Assembly (NCBI GenBank): GCA_030727405.1
Contig: JANRBR010000011.1
Span: 129,715 to 193,714, forward strand
Direction of reading: 5' to 3'
Length of the DNA stretch: 64,000 nt
DNA from: Crocinitomicaceae bacterium
GTDB lineage: Bacteria; Bacteroidota; Bacteroidia; Flavobacteriales_D; Crocinitomicaceae
In this document: one piece after another, positions 57,034 through 64,000 of the stretch
How positions within the stretch are numbered: position 1 is the first letter of the stretch
How the letters are laid out: each line of letters opens with the position of its first letter
Made by a program: the position numbers and the translations under genes
The notes under the pieces: model-generated
Databases searched by the model: none
What the model saw: the letters and a program-made list of their open reading frames with translations, nothing else
Told to the model about the DNA's origin: nothing

Positions 57034-58614
57034 ATGCGCATAGACATTCCCCGTTCATCCACGCCATTTTTCAACGAGAAACAGCGGCTTTTTACCGAAA
57101 ATCAAGCGGAATTATCCGCATGGATTCAACGTCCCTTTTCAAAGGAAGCCTTCTTGGAACAATTGAAAGAAAAACAGGGAGTTTATGGATCCGCTCAGCG
57201 CTATTTATTGCTCGAGGGATTGGAGGAATTGTATGAGGATGTCGTGCGATCTGAACAAGTACAGTCGAATTTAGAGAAACTTAGTCAAGCCAACTGTTTT
57301 ACGGTGACCACAGGTCACCAATTGTCATTGGCCACTGGACCCTTGTTTTTCGTCTACAAAATCCTTCATGTCATCAAACAATGTGAAGAACTGAAAGAAA
57401 GTTATCCGGAATATGAATTTGTTCCTGTTTATTGGATGGCATCAGAGGACCACGACTTTGCGGAAATTCAATCCGTGCACTTGTTTCAACAAGCATTGAA
57501 ATGGGAACATTCGAATGGTGGAGCTGTCGGAAGAATGGACTTAGATGGACTTGAAACGGTTCTAGAAGAGTTCCATCGAAAATTCGAAAACCACCCAGAA
57601 AGTGAACTTCATGTGCTCATAGATGCCATGTCTGGAGAAACATACGGCTCAGCATTTTTCAAGTTCATCAATGAACTATTCGGTCATTATGGTTTGATCA
57701 TCATGGATGGCGACTTAGCCATGTGGAAGGCAGCATTTTCCCCCATTATGAAAAAAGAATTGCTGGAAGGATTCTCCTCGAAAGCAGTTGAAAAAACAAA
57801 CATTGACTTACAAGAAGCAGGATTCCCCATTCAAGTAGAAGCGAAGGACACTAATTTATTTTATTTGAATCCAGAAAAACGGGAGCGCATCCAACGATCG
57901 GTAACGGGATTTCAAATCGGCTCAAAAGAACTGGACACGGAGCAACTTTTAATGGACTTAAAAAATCATCCGGAATCCTTTTCACCAAACGTCGTTCTTC
58001 GTCCTGTCTACCAAGAATTTCTCTTGCCAAATCTATGTTATGTTGGAGGACCAGGAGAAATCATGTATTGGTTGCAATTAAAAGAGGTTTTCCAGGCGGC
58101 AAGTGTTTTATATCCCTTGATTCAAGCACGAACAAGTGTTTTGTTACTCGAGACCAAGAACTGGAACGAATGGCAAGCGATGGGATTCACTACGCAAGAT
58201 TTGTGGCGTAATCCACAGGAATTAAAACAAGAATTTCTTGAACGCGCAGGAAGTGAAGCCATTGATTTCAGTGAATTGGATGAGCTAACCATGCAATTAA
58301 GTTCCAAATGGCAACAGCTTACCCATGAAATAGATTCAAATCAAATGGGCATGGTGGAAGCCGAACTTTCCCGCATTCAAAAACAATTCGTTCAATTGAA
58401 AGACCGTTTGGAGAAAATACGTAAAGGGAAATTTGACAAGCAATTGAAAAATATTGATGCCATTTCCGCCAAGTGCCTTCCGAAGGGAGTACTTCAAGAA
58501 CGAAGTTCCAACCTATTCAGCTTTTGTTCAGATGGTCAAGTGTATTCCCGCATCGAACAAATCAAAATGGAAATGGATCCATTTTTAAGTGATTTTCAGT
58601 TCATTCTACTCTAA
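57034..58614 (+). CDS. bshC: Bacillithiol biosynthesis cysteine-adding enzyme BshC
   Basis: BshC is thought to join cysteine to GlcN-malate, the last step of bacillithiol synthesis; it has a nucleotide-binding-like core and a coiled-coil C-terminal part. Supporting blocks are FTVTTGHQLSLATGPLFFVYKI, VPVYWMASEDHDFAEIQSV, LRPVYQEFLLPNLCYVGGPGEIMYW and the long helix MVEAELSRIQKQFVQLKDRL. Length is 526. It is 9 bp after icmF, so cotranscribed. bshA and bshB are not in the window. Confidence 0.92.
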   Translation: MRIDIPRSSTPFFNEKQRLFTENQAELSAWIQRPFSKEAFLEQLKEKQGVYGSAQRYLLLEGLEELYEDVVRSEQVQSNLEKLSQANCFTVTTGHQLSLATGPLFFVYKILHVIKQCEELKESYPEYEFVPVYWMASEDHDFAEIQSVHLFQQALKWEHSNGGAVGRMDLDGLETVLEEFHRKFENHPESELHVLIDAMSGETYGSAFFKFINELFGHYGLIIMDGDLAMWKAAFSPIMKKELLEGFSSKAVEKTNIDLQEAGFPIQVEAKDTNLFYLNPEKRERIQRSVTGFQIGSKELDTEQLLMDLKNHPESFSPNVVLRPVYQEFLLPNLCYVGGPGEIMYWLQLKEVFQAASVLYPLIQARTSVLLLETKNWNEWQAMGFTTQDLWRNPQELKQEFLERAGSEAIDFSELDELTMQLSSKWQQLTHEIDSNQMGMVEAELSRIQKQFVQLKDRLEKIRKGKFDKQLKNIDAISAKCLPKGVLQERSSNLFSFCSDGQVYSRIEQIKMEMDPFLSDFQFILL

Positions 58615-58655
58615 CAAAGGAAAGAAATTACGACCTTTGTGTCAAACTGACATCT

Positions 58656-59213
58656 ATGAAACAAAATAACATCCGCGAAGTACTTTCCAAACACCCAGTG
58701 ATTCCAGTAGTTACCTTTCATTCGATCGAAGAAGTTGCTCCTAAAATGGAACAGTTGATCGTACGTGGGATTTTTTGCATTGAAATCACCTTGCGAACGC
58801 CTGCGGCATTTGAGTGCATTGCAGAAGCGAAAAGGTTGTTTGGAGACCGTTGTTCAATCGGCATGGGAACCGTTGTTTCAATTAGTCAAATTGACAAAGC
58901 AGTGGAACTCGAAATTGACTTCATGGTGAGTCCAGGTTTAAATGCTACCCTTGCACCAGCATTTGAAGCAAGTGGAATCGCATTTATACCAGGCGTGGCT
59001 ACACCGAGTGAAATCATTGAAGGACTCCAATTTGGATGGGATACGTTTAAATTTTTTCCAGCCAATTTATTTGGTGGACTGGCGGCATTGAAAGCTTACG
59101 GACAAGTGTTTCCAGCAGTGAAATTTTGTCCAACAGGCGGAATTACCGAAGAAACACATCCAGATTACTTGGCATTAGACAACATCATTTCCGTTGGTGG
59201 ATCTTGGATGTAA
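58656..59213 (+). CDS. eda: KDPG/KHG aldolase, C-terminally short
   Basis: This class I aldolase splits 2-keto-3-deoxy-6-phosphogluconate (and possibly 4-hydroxy-2-oxoglutarate). The Glu of EITLRTP, the Schiff-base Lys in DTFKFFPAN and the phosphate loop CPTGGIT are present, as are SPGLNATL and GVATPSE. The protein ends at VGGSWM after 185 residues; usual members continue 20-30 residues as a C-terminal helix. No frameshift that restores the helix is apparent. It lies 41 bp after bshC; GACCTTTG 17 nt upstream is a one-mismatch -7 element. Confidence 0.85.
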   Translation: MKQNNIREVLSKHPVIPVVTFHSIEEVAPKMEQLIVRGIFCIEITLRTPAAFECIAEAKRLFGDRCSIGMGTVVSISQIDKAVELEIDFMVSPGLNATLAPAFEASGIAFIPGVATPSEIIEGLQFGWDTFKFFPANLFGGLAALKAYGQVFPAVKFCPTGGITEETHPDYLALDNIISVGGSWM

Positions 59214-59266
59214 TCTATAAGAACACATCAACGCTACCCTCCTACTTTCACTTTTCAAAGGCTTTT

Positions 59267-60394
59267 ATGATTTTTCTTTTCTCTCTCCTTTTAATCATCG
59301 CCGCGGAGTGGATTTTTCTCCATGGATTGTTGGAACATTCGATGTATGTATTGGCAGGATTCCAAGGATTCCTTTTCATCGGGAGTGTGGTGCTTTTATT
59401 TAGAAACTTTCGTCGCCGGACACAAAATGCGGAATACAGACTCGTTTTTACTTACATGGGGCTTTTCATTGCAACAGGAATTCCAGCCCTCGCCTATTTG
59501 CTTCCCGGACTCAGCTACCTGTTTCTAGGACTCCCCTACTTACAATACATTGGCTGGATTTTCTCCATGAGTATTTTTATAGGAATCCTTTACGGCATTC
59601 AATTCGGACGTTGGAATTGGAAAGTGCATCACGTTGAACTTTTCTTCCCGAATTTACCCGAATCATTTGAAGGCAAGCGCATTGTACAAATCAGTGATGT
59701 GCATGTAGGAAGTTTTCTTCACCGCTATCACAAGGTTCAAAAAGCCATTGACCTCATCAACCAACAAGATGCGGACTATGTTTTTTTCACTGGAGACTTG
59801 GTTAATAACAAAGCAGATGAAATGAATGGATGGGAATCCCTATTTTCATCCATCAAGGCAAAGAAGGGTAAATTCAGTATCTTGGGAAACCATGATTACG
59901 GCGATTATGTCAAATGGGAACAATCCGAGGAAAAAGAACAAAACTTAGCGAACTTGATTCGAATGCACCGCACGATCGGATTTCAACCCTTGTTAAACGA
60001 CGCTGTTCAATTAGAAGAAGGATGTTGGTTGTTAGGAGTTGAAAATTGGGGGAAAGCACCCTTTCGTCAGAGTGGAAAACTAAGCGAAACATTGGCAAAA
60101 GTTCCACCTGCTGCTTTCAAACTATTGCTTTCTCACGATCCCAGTCATTTCGACGCACAAGTTGTTTCCACTGACATCGATTTAACCATGTCTGGACACA
60201 CGCATGGGATGCAATTTGGACTAGAACGCTTTGGCATAAAATTCAGTCCTGTATCCTTTAAATACCGCAAATGGGCCGGTTTGTATCAAGTAGGCAAGCA
60301 ATATTTGTATGTCAACCGAGGATTTGGATTCCTTGGATTTCCAGGACGTGTTGGAATCTATCCAGAAATAACCCTTTTCACCTTTAAAAAGTAG
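59267..60394 (+). CDS. Membrane-bound metallophosphoesterase
   Basis: Four or so N-terminal transmembrane helices (1-~120) precede a calcineurin-like phosphoesterase domain: IVQISDVHVGSFL (D-x-H), FFTGDLVNN (GD), ILGNHDYGDY (GNH), LLSHDPSHFD and MSGHTHGMQFG (GHxH). This matches YkuE-like enzymes of 375 residues facing the periplasm, perhaps acting on lipid-linked phosphates (inference). The ATG at 59267 starts the first helix; an open frame extends upstream into eda but has no support. It is 53 bp after eda. Confidence 0.88.
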   Translation: MIFLFSLLLIIAAEWIFLHGLLEHSMYVLAGFQGFLFIGSVVLLFRNFRRRTQNAEYRLVFTYMGLFIATGIPALAYLLPGLSYLFLGLPYLQYIGWIFSMSIFIGILYGIQFGRWNWKVHHVELFFPNLPESFEGKRIVQISDVHVGSFLHRYHKVQKAIDLINQQDADYVFFTGDLVNNKADEMNGWESLFSSIKAKKGKFSILGNHDYGDYVKWEQSEEKEQNLANLIRMHRTIGFQPLLNDAVQLEEGCWLLGVENWGKAPFRQSGKLSETLAKVPPAAFKLLLSHDPSHFDAQVVSTDIDLTMSGHTHGMQFGLERFGIKFSPVSFKYRKWAGLYQVGKQYLYVNRGFGFLGFPGRVGIYPEITLFTFKK

Positions 60395-60450
60395 GCCTGA
60401 TTCCTTTCAATCCTGCTTAAATATTTCTACATTTAACTAAAATTATCATT

Positions 60451-61374
60451 ATGCCTATTATTTATATTTTATCGGGTCTAGGACTCATTCTTGTTTTTAG
60501 TTCATTGCTAACCGTTACACAAGGTACGATTGCTGTGATTACCTTATTTGGAAAGTACCAACGAATTTTAACGCCCGGACTTCGCATGAAAATCCCTATC
60601 TTGGAAAAAGTGTACCGCCGTATTTCGATTCAAAACCAAAGCATTGAGATGGAATTTCAAGCTGTCACCATCGACCAAGCGAATGTGTATTTCAAAAGCA
60701 TGTTGCTCTACAGTGTGATGGATGCGCAAGAAGAAACGATCAAGAAAGTTGCATTTAAATTCATCAGCAACCGAGATTTGATGCAGGCATTGATACGTAC
60801 CATTGAAGGATCCATTCGCGCATATGTAGCAAGTCAAAAGCAATCTGAAATCTTGGGATTACGCCATGAATTGGTCGAAAGTGTGAAAAATCAAATTGAC
60901 CATACCTTAGAAACATGGGGATATCATTTATTGGATTTACAAATCAACGACATCACCTTTGACCAGGCGATTATTGACAGCATGAGTAAAGTTGTTGCCT
61001 CTAATAACTTAAAGGCAGCAGCAGAAAATGAAGGTCAAGCGTTATTGATTACGAAAACCAAAGCAGCGGAAGCGGAAGGAAATGCGATTAAAATTGCCGC
61101 ACAAGCGGAAAAAGAAGCGGCCATGTTGCGTGGACAAGGAGTTGCCTTATTCCGACAAGAGGTAGCAAAAGGAATGAGTGAAGCAGCAGAAGAAATGAAG
61201 CAAGCAAACTTGGATACGAACGTGATTTTATTCTCGATGTGGACAGAAGCCATTAAGAATTTTGCTGAATATGGCCAGGGAAACACCATTTTCCTAGACG
61301 GCAGCGCTGAAGGCATGCAAAAAACGATGAAGCAGATCCAAGCGATGTTGTCATCTGAACAAAATCAAAAATAG
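60451..61374 (+). CDS. SPFH/Band 7 (stomatin/prohibitin-like) membrane protein
   Basis: An N-terminal membrane helix (IYILSGLGLILVFSSLLTV) is followed by the SPFH domain (TQGTIAVITLFGKYQRILTPGLRMKIPILEKV) and a long Ala/Glu-rich coiled coil (~200-270, KTKAAEAEGNAIKIAAQAEKE), typical of slipins/QmcA that assemble into membrane rings and modulate proteolysis or microdomains. Length is 307. A TACATTTA (60428-60435) 16 nt upstream is a one-mismatch -7 motif. No NfeD partner is adjacent. Confidence 0.9.
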   Translation: MPIIYILSGLGLILVFSSLLTVTQGTIAVITLFGKYQRILTPGLRMKIPILEKVYRRISIQNQSIEMEFQAVTIDQANVYFKSMLLYSVMDAQEETIKKVAFKFISNRDLMQALIRTIEGSIRAYVASQKQSEILGLRHELVESVKNQIDHTLETWGYHLLDLQINDITFDQAIIDSMSKVVASNNLKAAAENEGQALLITKTKAAEAEGNAIKIAAQAEKEAAMLRGQGVALFRQEVAKGMSEAAEEMKQANLDTNVILFSMWTEAIKNFAEYGQGNTIFLDGSAEGMQKTMKQIQAMLSSEQNQK

Positions 61375-61388
61375 ATTCACTGATTTCC

Positions 61389-61418
61389 TTTGTCGAAAGG
61401 AAGAAATTACTATTTTTG
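61389..61418 (+). promoter_or_regulatory. tRNA promoter TTTG-N18-TATTTTTG
   Basis: TTTG (61389-61392) and TATTTTTG (61411-61418) are 18 bp apart, 30 nt before the mature tRNA. The TTTG also sits in a small inverted repeat (TTCCTTT/AAAGGAA, 61385-61402) that could end the SPFH transcript. Confidence 0.6.
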
Positions 61419-61447
61419 CCAACCAAAACGTTACTTAAATGTAACCC

Positions 61448-61521
61448 GGTCCTATAGCTCAGTTGGTTAGAGCAACAGACTCATAATCTGTGGGTCCACA
61501 GTTCGAGCCTGTGTGGGACCA
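61448..61521 (+). tRNA. tRNA with CAU anticodon (elongator Met or lysidine-modified Ile2)
   Basis: A cloverleaf folds cleanly: acceptor GGTCCTA/TGGGACC, D-stem GCTC/GAGC, anticodon stem ACAGA/TCTGT with loop CTCATAA (CAT at 61482-61484), T-stem CACAG/CTGTG with TTCGAGC, discriminator A. CCA is not encoded. The anticodon stem lacks the three G-C pairs of an initiator. Sequence alone does not settle elongator Met versus Ile2, whose C34 would be converted to lysidine. Confidence 0.93.
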
Positions 61522-61530
61522 CTCAAATAA

Positions 61531-61558
61531 AAAGGTAGCTGAAAAGCTGCCTTTTTTT
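61531..61558 (+). terminator. Rho-independent terminator after the tRNA
   Basis: Stem AAAGGTAGCT / AGCTGCCTTT (one G-T pair) with GAAA loop, followed by a T-run. Confidence 0.85.
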
Positions 61559-61572
61559 ATGAACTAATTTTT

Positions 61573-61619
61573 CAGGCGAGAAGTCTATCCCGATCGAGGG
61601 ACGAGTATCGGGAAGCCTG
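61573..61619. repeat. Nested inverted repeat between tRNA and 61654 gene
   Basis: CAGGC (61573-61577) pairs with GCCTG (61615-61619) and, inside it, TCCCGAT (61588-61594) with ATCGGGA (61607-61613), enclosing GAGGGACGAG-type sequence. No T-run follows on either strand, so it is not a simple terminator. Its GC content is higher than its surroundings, as for interspersed repeat palindromes. Confidence 0.45.
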
Positions 61620-61653
61620 TTTGTGAACTTTTTTCAGTCCACTAAGGCAATGT

Positions 61654-62625
61654 TTACTTCCCTTCTTTAAATTTCATTACTTGAGAACGAATCTCCTCCC
61701 TGTCCCTAGATGAAAAAGATTTATACAATCCCAAATTAAATTTTAGTGTTGTACCAAATTGAATGGATGGATTTGTGCTCATAAAATCTGTTAAGACTCT
61801 TGCATTGACGCCTAGGCTAACAAACCTCATTGGAATGTAAAAAGAACCTGTAAAAGAAAATACACTACTAAAGTCACCAATCGCATTGGAAAAGCTCATG
61901 ATTCCAGCATCCAATCCCAAGGTTTTCTTGTATAAAAAACTTAATTGAGTATTAAAATAAGGCGACTTTGCGACAAAGGCTGAATCCTTCAAATACGTGT
62001 AATTCGGGTCACGATAGTCCAATTTGACACCGAGTTGAGAAAAGTTGAAATTGCTTTTCCCATTGCTGTATGTTGATTTTTCCGTGTTTTTGAATTTAAC
62101 ATAAAACCCCAATCCGTAAACTGGATTCACATTTCGAATGTCCGTCGTGGATTTTACTTCAAGCTCTGAGGTGTAAAGTGAAATAGATGGTTCTAATGAA
62201 AACCAAGTCGGTTTCTTTTTCTTTAAGTTATTCTTATGAAATTTGTACAACTTATGATCGAGGTAATTCTCTAGTTTTTGAATTTTTGGATCGAAAGAAT
62301 AATTCACTTTCATTTGTTTTGTCTTTTGCACCGCTTCACGGTATTTTTTATTATACACATCCGAACGCGCAAACTTAATATCTATGGGCATTAAGACTTC
62401 ATCAACCCTTGATTTTAACAATAAATAATCAGACTCATAACCTTTTTTATTACGTTCTAATTCCGTTAATAGATCGCGCAATTGAGTTGGACTTTTTTGT
62501 TTATACAGCAGCAAATTCTCGATTTTTTCAGATGTTTCAACAAACTTGGATGTTTGTCCAATGACCTTATTGGTAAACGAAATCGACATCAAAAAGAAAA
62601 TGGTTCGAACGAAAGTATTTATCAT
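61654..62625 (-). CDS. Secreted outer-membrane-like protein of unknown function
   Basis: A signal peptide (MINTFVRTIFFLMSISFTNKVIG, cleavage near GQTS) precedes a ~130-residue helical Lys/Glu-rich region, then a C-terminal ~180 residues of alternating beta strands (FSLEPSISLYTSELEV, VYGLGFYVKFKN, IQFGTTLKFNLGLYKSF), likely an outer-membrane barrel or barrel-like fold. I do not recognise the family. The ATG at 62625 gives 323 residues; upstream in-frame starts overlap a TAATTTTG promoter motif (62643-62650). Confidence 0.65.
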   Translation of the reverse strand: MINTFVRTIFFLMSISFTNKVIGQTSKFVETSEKIENLLLYKQKSPTQLRDLLTELERNKKGYESDYLLLKSRVDEVLMPIDIKFARSDVYNKKYREAVQKTKQMKVNYSFDPKIQKLENYLDHKLYKFHKNNLKKKKPTWFSLEPSISLYTSELEVKSTTDIRNVNPVYGLGFYVKFKNTEKSTYSNGKSNFNFSQLGVKLDYRDPNYTYLKDSAFVAKSPYFNTQLSFLYKKTLGLDAGIMSFSNAIGDFSSVFSFTGSFYIPMRFVSLGVNARVLTDFMSTNPSIQFGTTLKFNLGLYKSFSSRDREEIRSQVMKFKEGK

Positions 62626-62642
62626 GAATGTAATTTTTGAAT

Positions 62643-62650
62643 CAAAATTA
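62643..62650 (-). promoter_or_regulatory. -7 promoter element TAATTTTG
   Basis: TAATTTTG on the minus strand, 18 nt upstream of the ATG at 62625. Confidence 0.45.
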
Positions 62651-62870
62651 AAGAATTCAGAAGTAAAACTTACAGATAACATGAAATTACATCCTGGTTA
62701 CATTTAGGAAATTAAACTTTTTAATAATTAAGCATATGTTTATTGTGTGAGTAAGATAAACGTTTACCTATGTAACCATTCTAAAAGAGTGAATTATAAC
62801 TTAACAAATTCTCATCCATTAAGAATGAAAAGAATCGTACTTAAGCACATTTGATTTAATCCATTGAGCC

Positions 62871-63392
62871 ATGAAAGTAGTCCTAATCTTTTTCCTTTTT
62901 CTCATTCCCGTTTCGTTCTTTGGACAACGCGACTCCATAGATGGCATCAATTTAAAAAAAGTAGCTGAAGTACGTAAGGTGGTTGAGTCGAAATTAAGCG
63001 GGTCACTTAGCGAACAGGACGTGCTGGAATTCGCTCAATTCATTTGGAACTCCCGCTCAACGTTTATCCCTTTTCAGTATTTTGACTTACTCAATCCTGA
63101 TTTGATCGGATGGAACGATGACCCAACAAAACCCGTTGACCTTGCCTATTTAAATCAAGCCTTTACTCAATTGAAAAACAAAGAAAATGTCCGAGTGGAA
63201 TTCATTGAAATGTATGACTACTATGATTTTTATGACGCAGCGCACAAAAAAAGTGACTACTTCATCGAATACCGCATTCACTTCATCAACAAAACAAGTT
63301 TTGGAGAAAACACCGAAAACTATGTAGATTTAAAAATCGATGTGATCAATGGCTACATCACTTCGTTATTTCATGTTCTGAACAAAGTATAA
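62871..63392 (+). CDS. Secreted hypothetical protein (173 aa)
   Basis: A signal peptide (MKVVLIFFLFLIPVSFFGQ) is followed by ~155 residues with no recognised domain: a helical Lys/Val-rich start, an aromatic Asp/Tyr cluster (IEMYDYYDFYDAAH) and an alternating-strand C-terminus (YFIEYRIHFINKTSF, VDLKIDVINGYITSLFHVL). A CACATTTG (62846-62853) lies 18 nt upstream, one mismatch from a -7 element. It may be cotranscribed with the next gene, 41 bp downstream. Confidence 0.6.
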   Translation: MKVVLIFFLFLIPVSFFGQRDSIDGINLKKVAEVRKVVESKLSGSLSEQDVLEFAQFIWNSRSTFIPFQYFDLLNPDLIGWNDDPTKPVDLAYLNQAFTQLKNKENVRVEFIEMYDYYDFYDAAHKKSDYFIEYRIHFINKTSFGENTENYVDLKIDVINGYITSLFHVLNKV

Positions 63393-63433
63393 GTCTTTCA
63401 ATTTTCCATTCGTTCATCCTTAAATCAAATCCT

Positions 63434-64000
63434 ATGAAATCCTACTTCCTGCTTCTTACGGTCCTGTTTCAATTGAATGTACAGGCTCAATATTACATGC
63501 GAACCAAAAAAAACGTGGGCATTGTAAGCATGTATAACTTCGGAGAAGAAGACCGTTTAGCACCAAGCATTCAATTCGGATTATGTAAACAATTCGGACG
63601 TTACACCATTCCTGAACTTGGATTCAAAGCTCAAAGTAACAATGGCGCCATGGAACCTTTTTCGCTTTATACAGGAATTCAATTTCGGAAAAATTTAATT
63701 AAATTAAATACACGCAAAAAAGGCGCAAAATGCATTTCGGAGTTACTGGAAGGATTCATCACACCTGAATATCAATATTTCTTGCCAAACTCGACATCAA
63801 ACACCCAGTCTCCTTTTTCCATTCGCTATGGACTTGGCTTGTATCATGCTGAGAGCGGAGGATCAAAAAGATCAAGAGCTTGGGCAACGAAAGTGGAGCT
63901 TTACCACCGCAGCTTCATTCATGCACCCGTACCAACTCAAAACGAGTTCGGTATCGCCTTGAGAATTCAACACTTTAAGACCTATGATTTTTTGAAGTAA
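63434..64000 (+). CDS. Secreted hypothetical barrel-like protein (188 aa)
   Basis: A signal peptide (MKSYFLLLTVLFQLNVQAQ) is followed by alternating strands with aromatic residues (FGLCKQFGRYTIPELGFK, FSLYTGIQFRKN, FSIRYGLGLYHAE) ending in a terminal strand (FGIALRIQHFKTYDFLK), consistent with a small outer-membrane barrel. Family not recognised. The stop codon is the last three bases of the window, so the gene is complete. Confidence 0.6.
   Translation: MKSYFLLLTVLFQLNVQAQYYMRTKKNVGIVSMYNFGEEDRLAPSIQFGLCKQFGRYTIPELGFKAQSNNGAMEPFSLYTGIQFRKNLIKLNTRKKGAKCISELLEGFITPEYQYFLPNSTSNTQSPFSIRYGLGLYHAESGGSKRSRAWATKVELYHRSFIHAPVPTQNEFGIALRIQHFKTYDFLK

Noticed and set aside
59126..59266. N-terminal extension of the metallophosphoesterase into eda
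   Set aside because: The extension is read from the eda sequence in another frame; the membrane domain starts at ATG 59267 and the extension has no hydrophobic or conserved pattern.
59190..59266. Possible frameshift restoring the missing C-terminus of the KDPG aldolase
   Set aside because: The alternative frames after GGSWM give no recognisable aldolase C-terminal helix, so a genuine short form is preferred.

Overview
The window looks like a chromosomal segment of a Bacteroidota bacterium, most likely Flavobacteriales (Crocinitomicaceae/Fluviicola-like; the family-level guess is inference). The evidence is: (i) a 288-residue primary sigma factor without region 1.1; (ii) recurrent TAnnTTTG (-7) promoter motifs, sometimes with a TTG (-33) element 17-20 bp upstream; (iii) a type IX secretion cargo with SprB-like repeats and a type-B sorting domain; (iv) BshC of bacillithiol synthesis; (v) DUF4290, DUF4197 and DUF2891 proteins; (vi) a MurA carrying Asp in place of the usual Cys. 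Coding density is very high, no gene-free stretch exceeds about 300 bp, and neighbouring genes often abut or overlap (TAATG and ATGA junctions). I saw no rRNA, CRISPR array, insertion sequence or prophage.

Layout. 1-6.4 kb: end of a POT peptide transporter, a hypothetical, trmB, a plsC-gatC-glycosyltransferase operon, divergent trpS, and a TonB-dependent receptor. 6.4-12.3 kb: a tightly overlapping leftward operon dapF-GNAT-mltG-glycosylasparaginase-beta-mannosidase, mixing wall-precursor/peptidoglycan genes with two enzymes able to take apart the N-glycan core. 12.3-17.2 kb: rightward HtrA protease, rpoD, long-form GAPDH and cmk. 17.2-24.3 kb: leftward DUF2891, a histidine-containing polytopic membrane protein, and the parE-parC operon. 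24.5-29 kb: efp-gcvT, a GDPD-like lipoprotein, a small barrel-like protein and gdhA. 29-33.6 kb: T9SS cargo-DUF4197-nucleoside phosphorylase, whose leader RNA can fold into a compact three-way junction. 33.6-38.3 kb: leftward purL-DUF4290-murA-tlpA. 38.5-42.9 kb: lpdA, map plus a small membrane protein, and a divergent LuxC-like acyl-CoA reductase/ferredoxin pair.

42.9-49.5 kb: an unusual membrane-anchored alpha/beta hydrolase, FtsX-like permease-Smr, a NamZ-type muramidase whose start overlaps the permease start head to head, and tatA-purE. 49.5-53.5 kb: SDR, HDAC-like deacetylase, YkgJ protein, and a dihydrolipoamide-dehydrogenase-like flavoprotein lacking both redox cysteines, coupled to a 74-residue protein. 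53.6-61.4 kb: fused B12-dependent mutase IcmF, bshC, a short KDPG aldolase, a membrane metallophosphoesterase and an SPFH protein. 61.4-64 kb: a CAU tRNA, a nested inverted repeat and three lineage-specific secreted proteins.

TAnnTTTG motifs recur about 10-35 bp upstream of gene starts, and in several cases they show that a far-upstream TTG start is really promoter DNA. For five or six genes the motif ends only 4-5 bp before the start codon, which suggests leaderless transcripts. Most genes are housekeeping. The most unexplained items are the cysteine-less Lpd-like flavoprotein with its companion, the membrane hydrolase at 42895-45093, the three-way-junction leader at 29161-29198, and the leaderless pattern. 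I did not find a clearly new multi-gene system.
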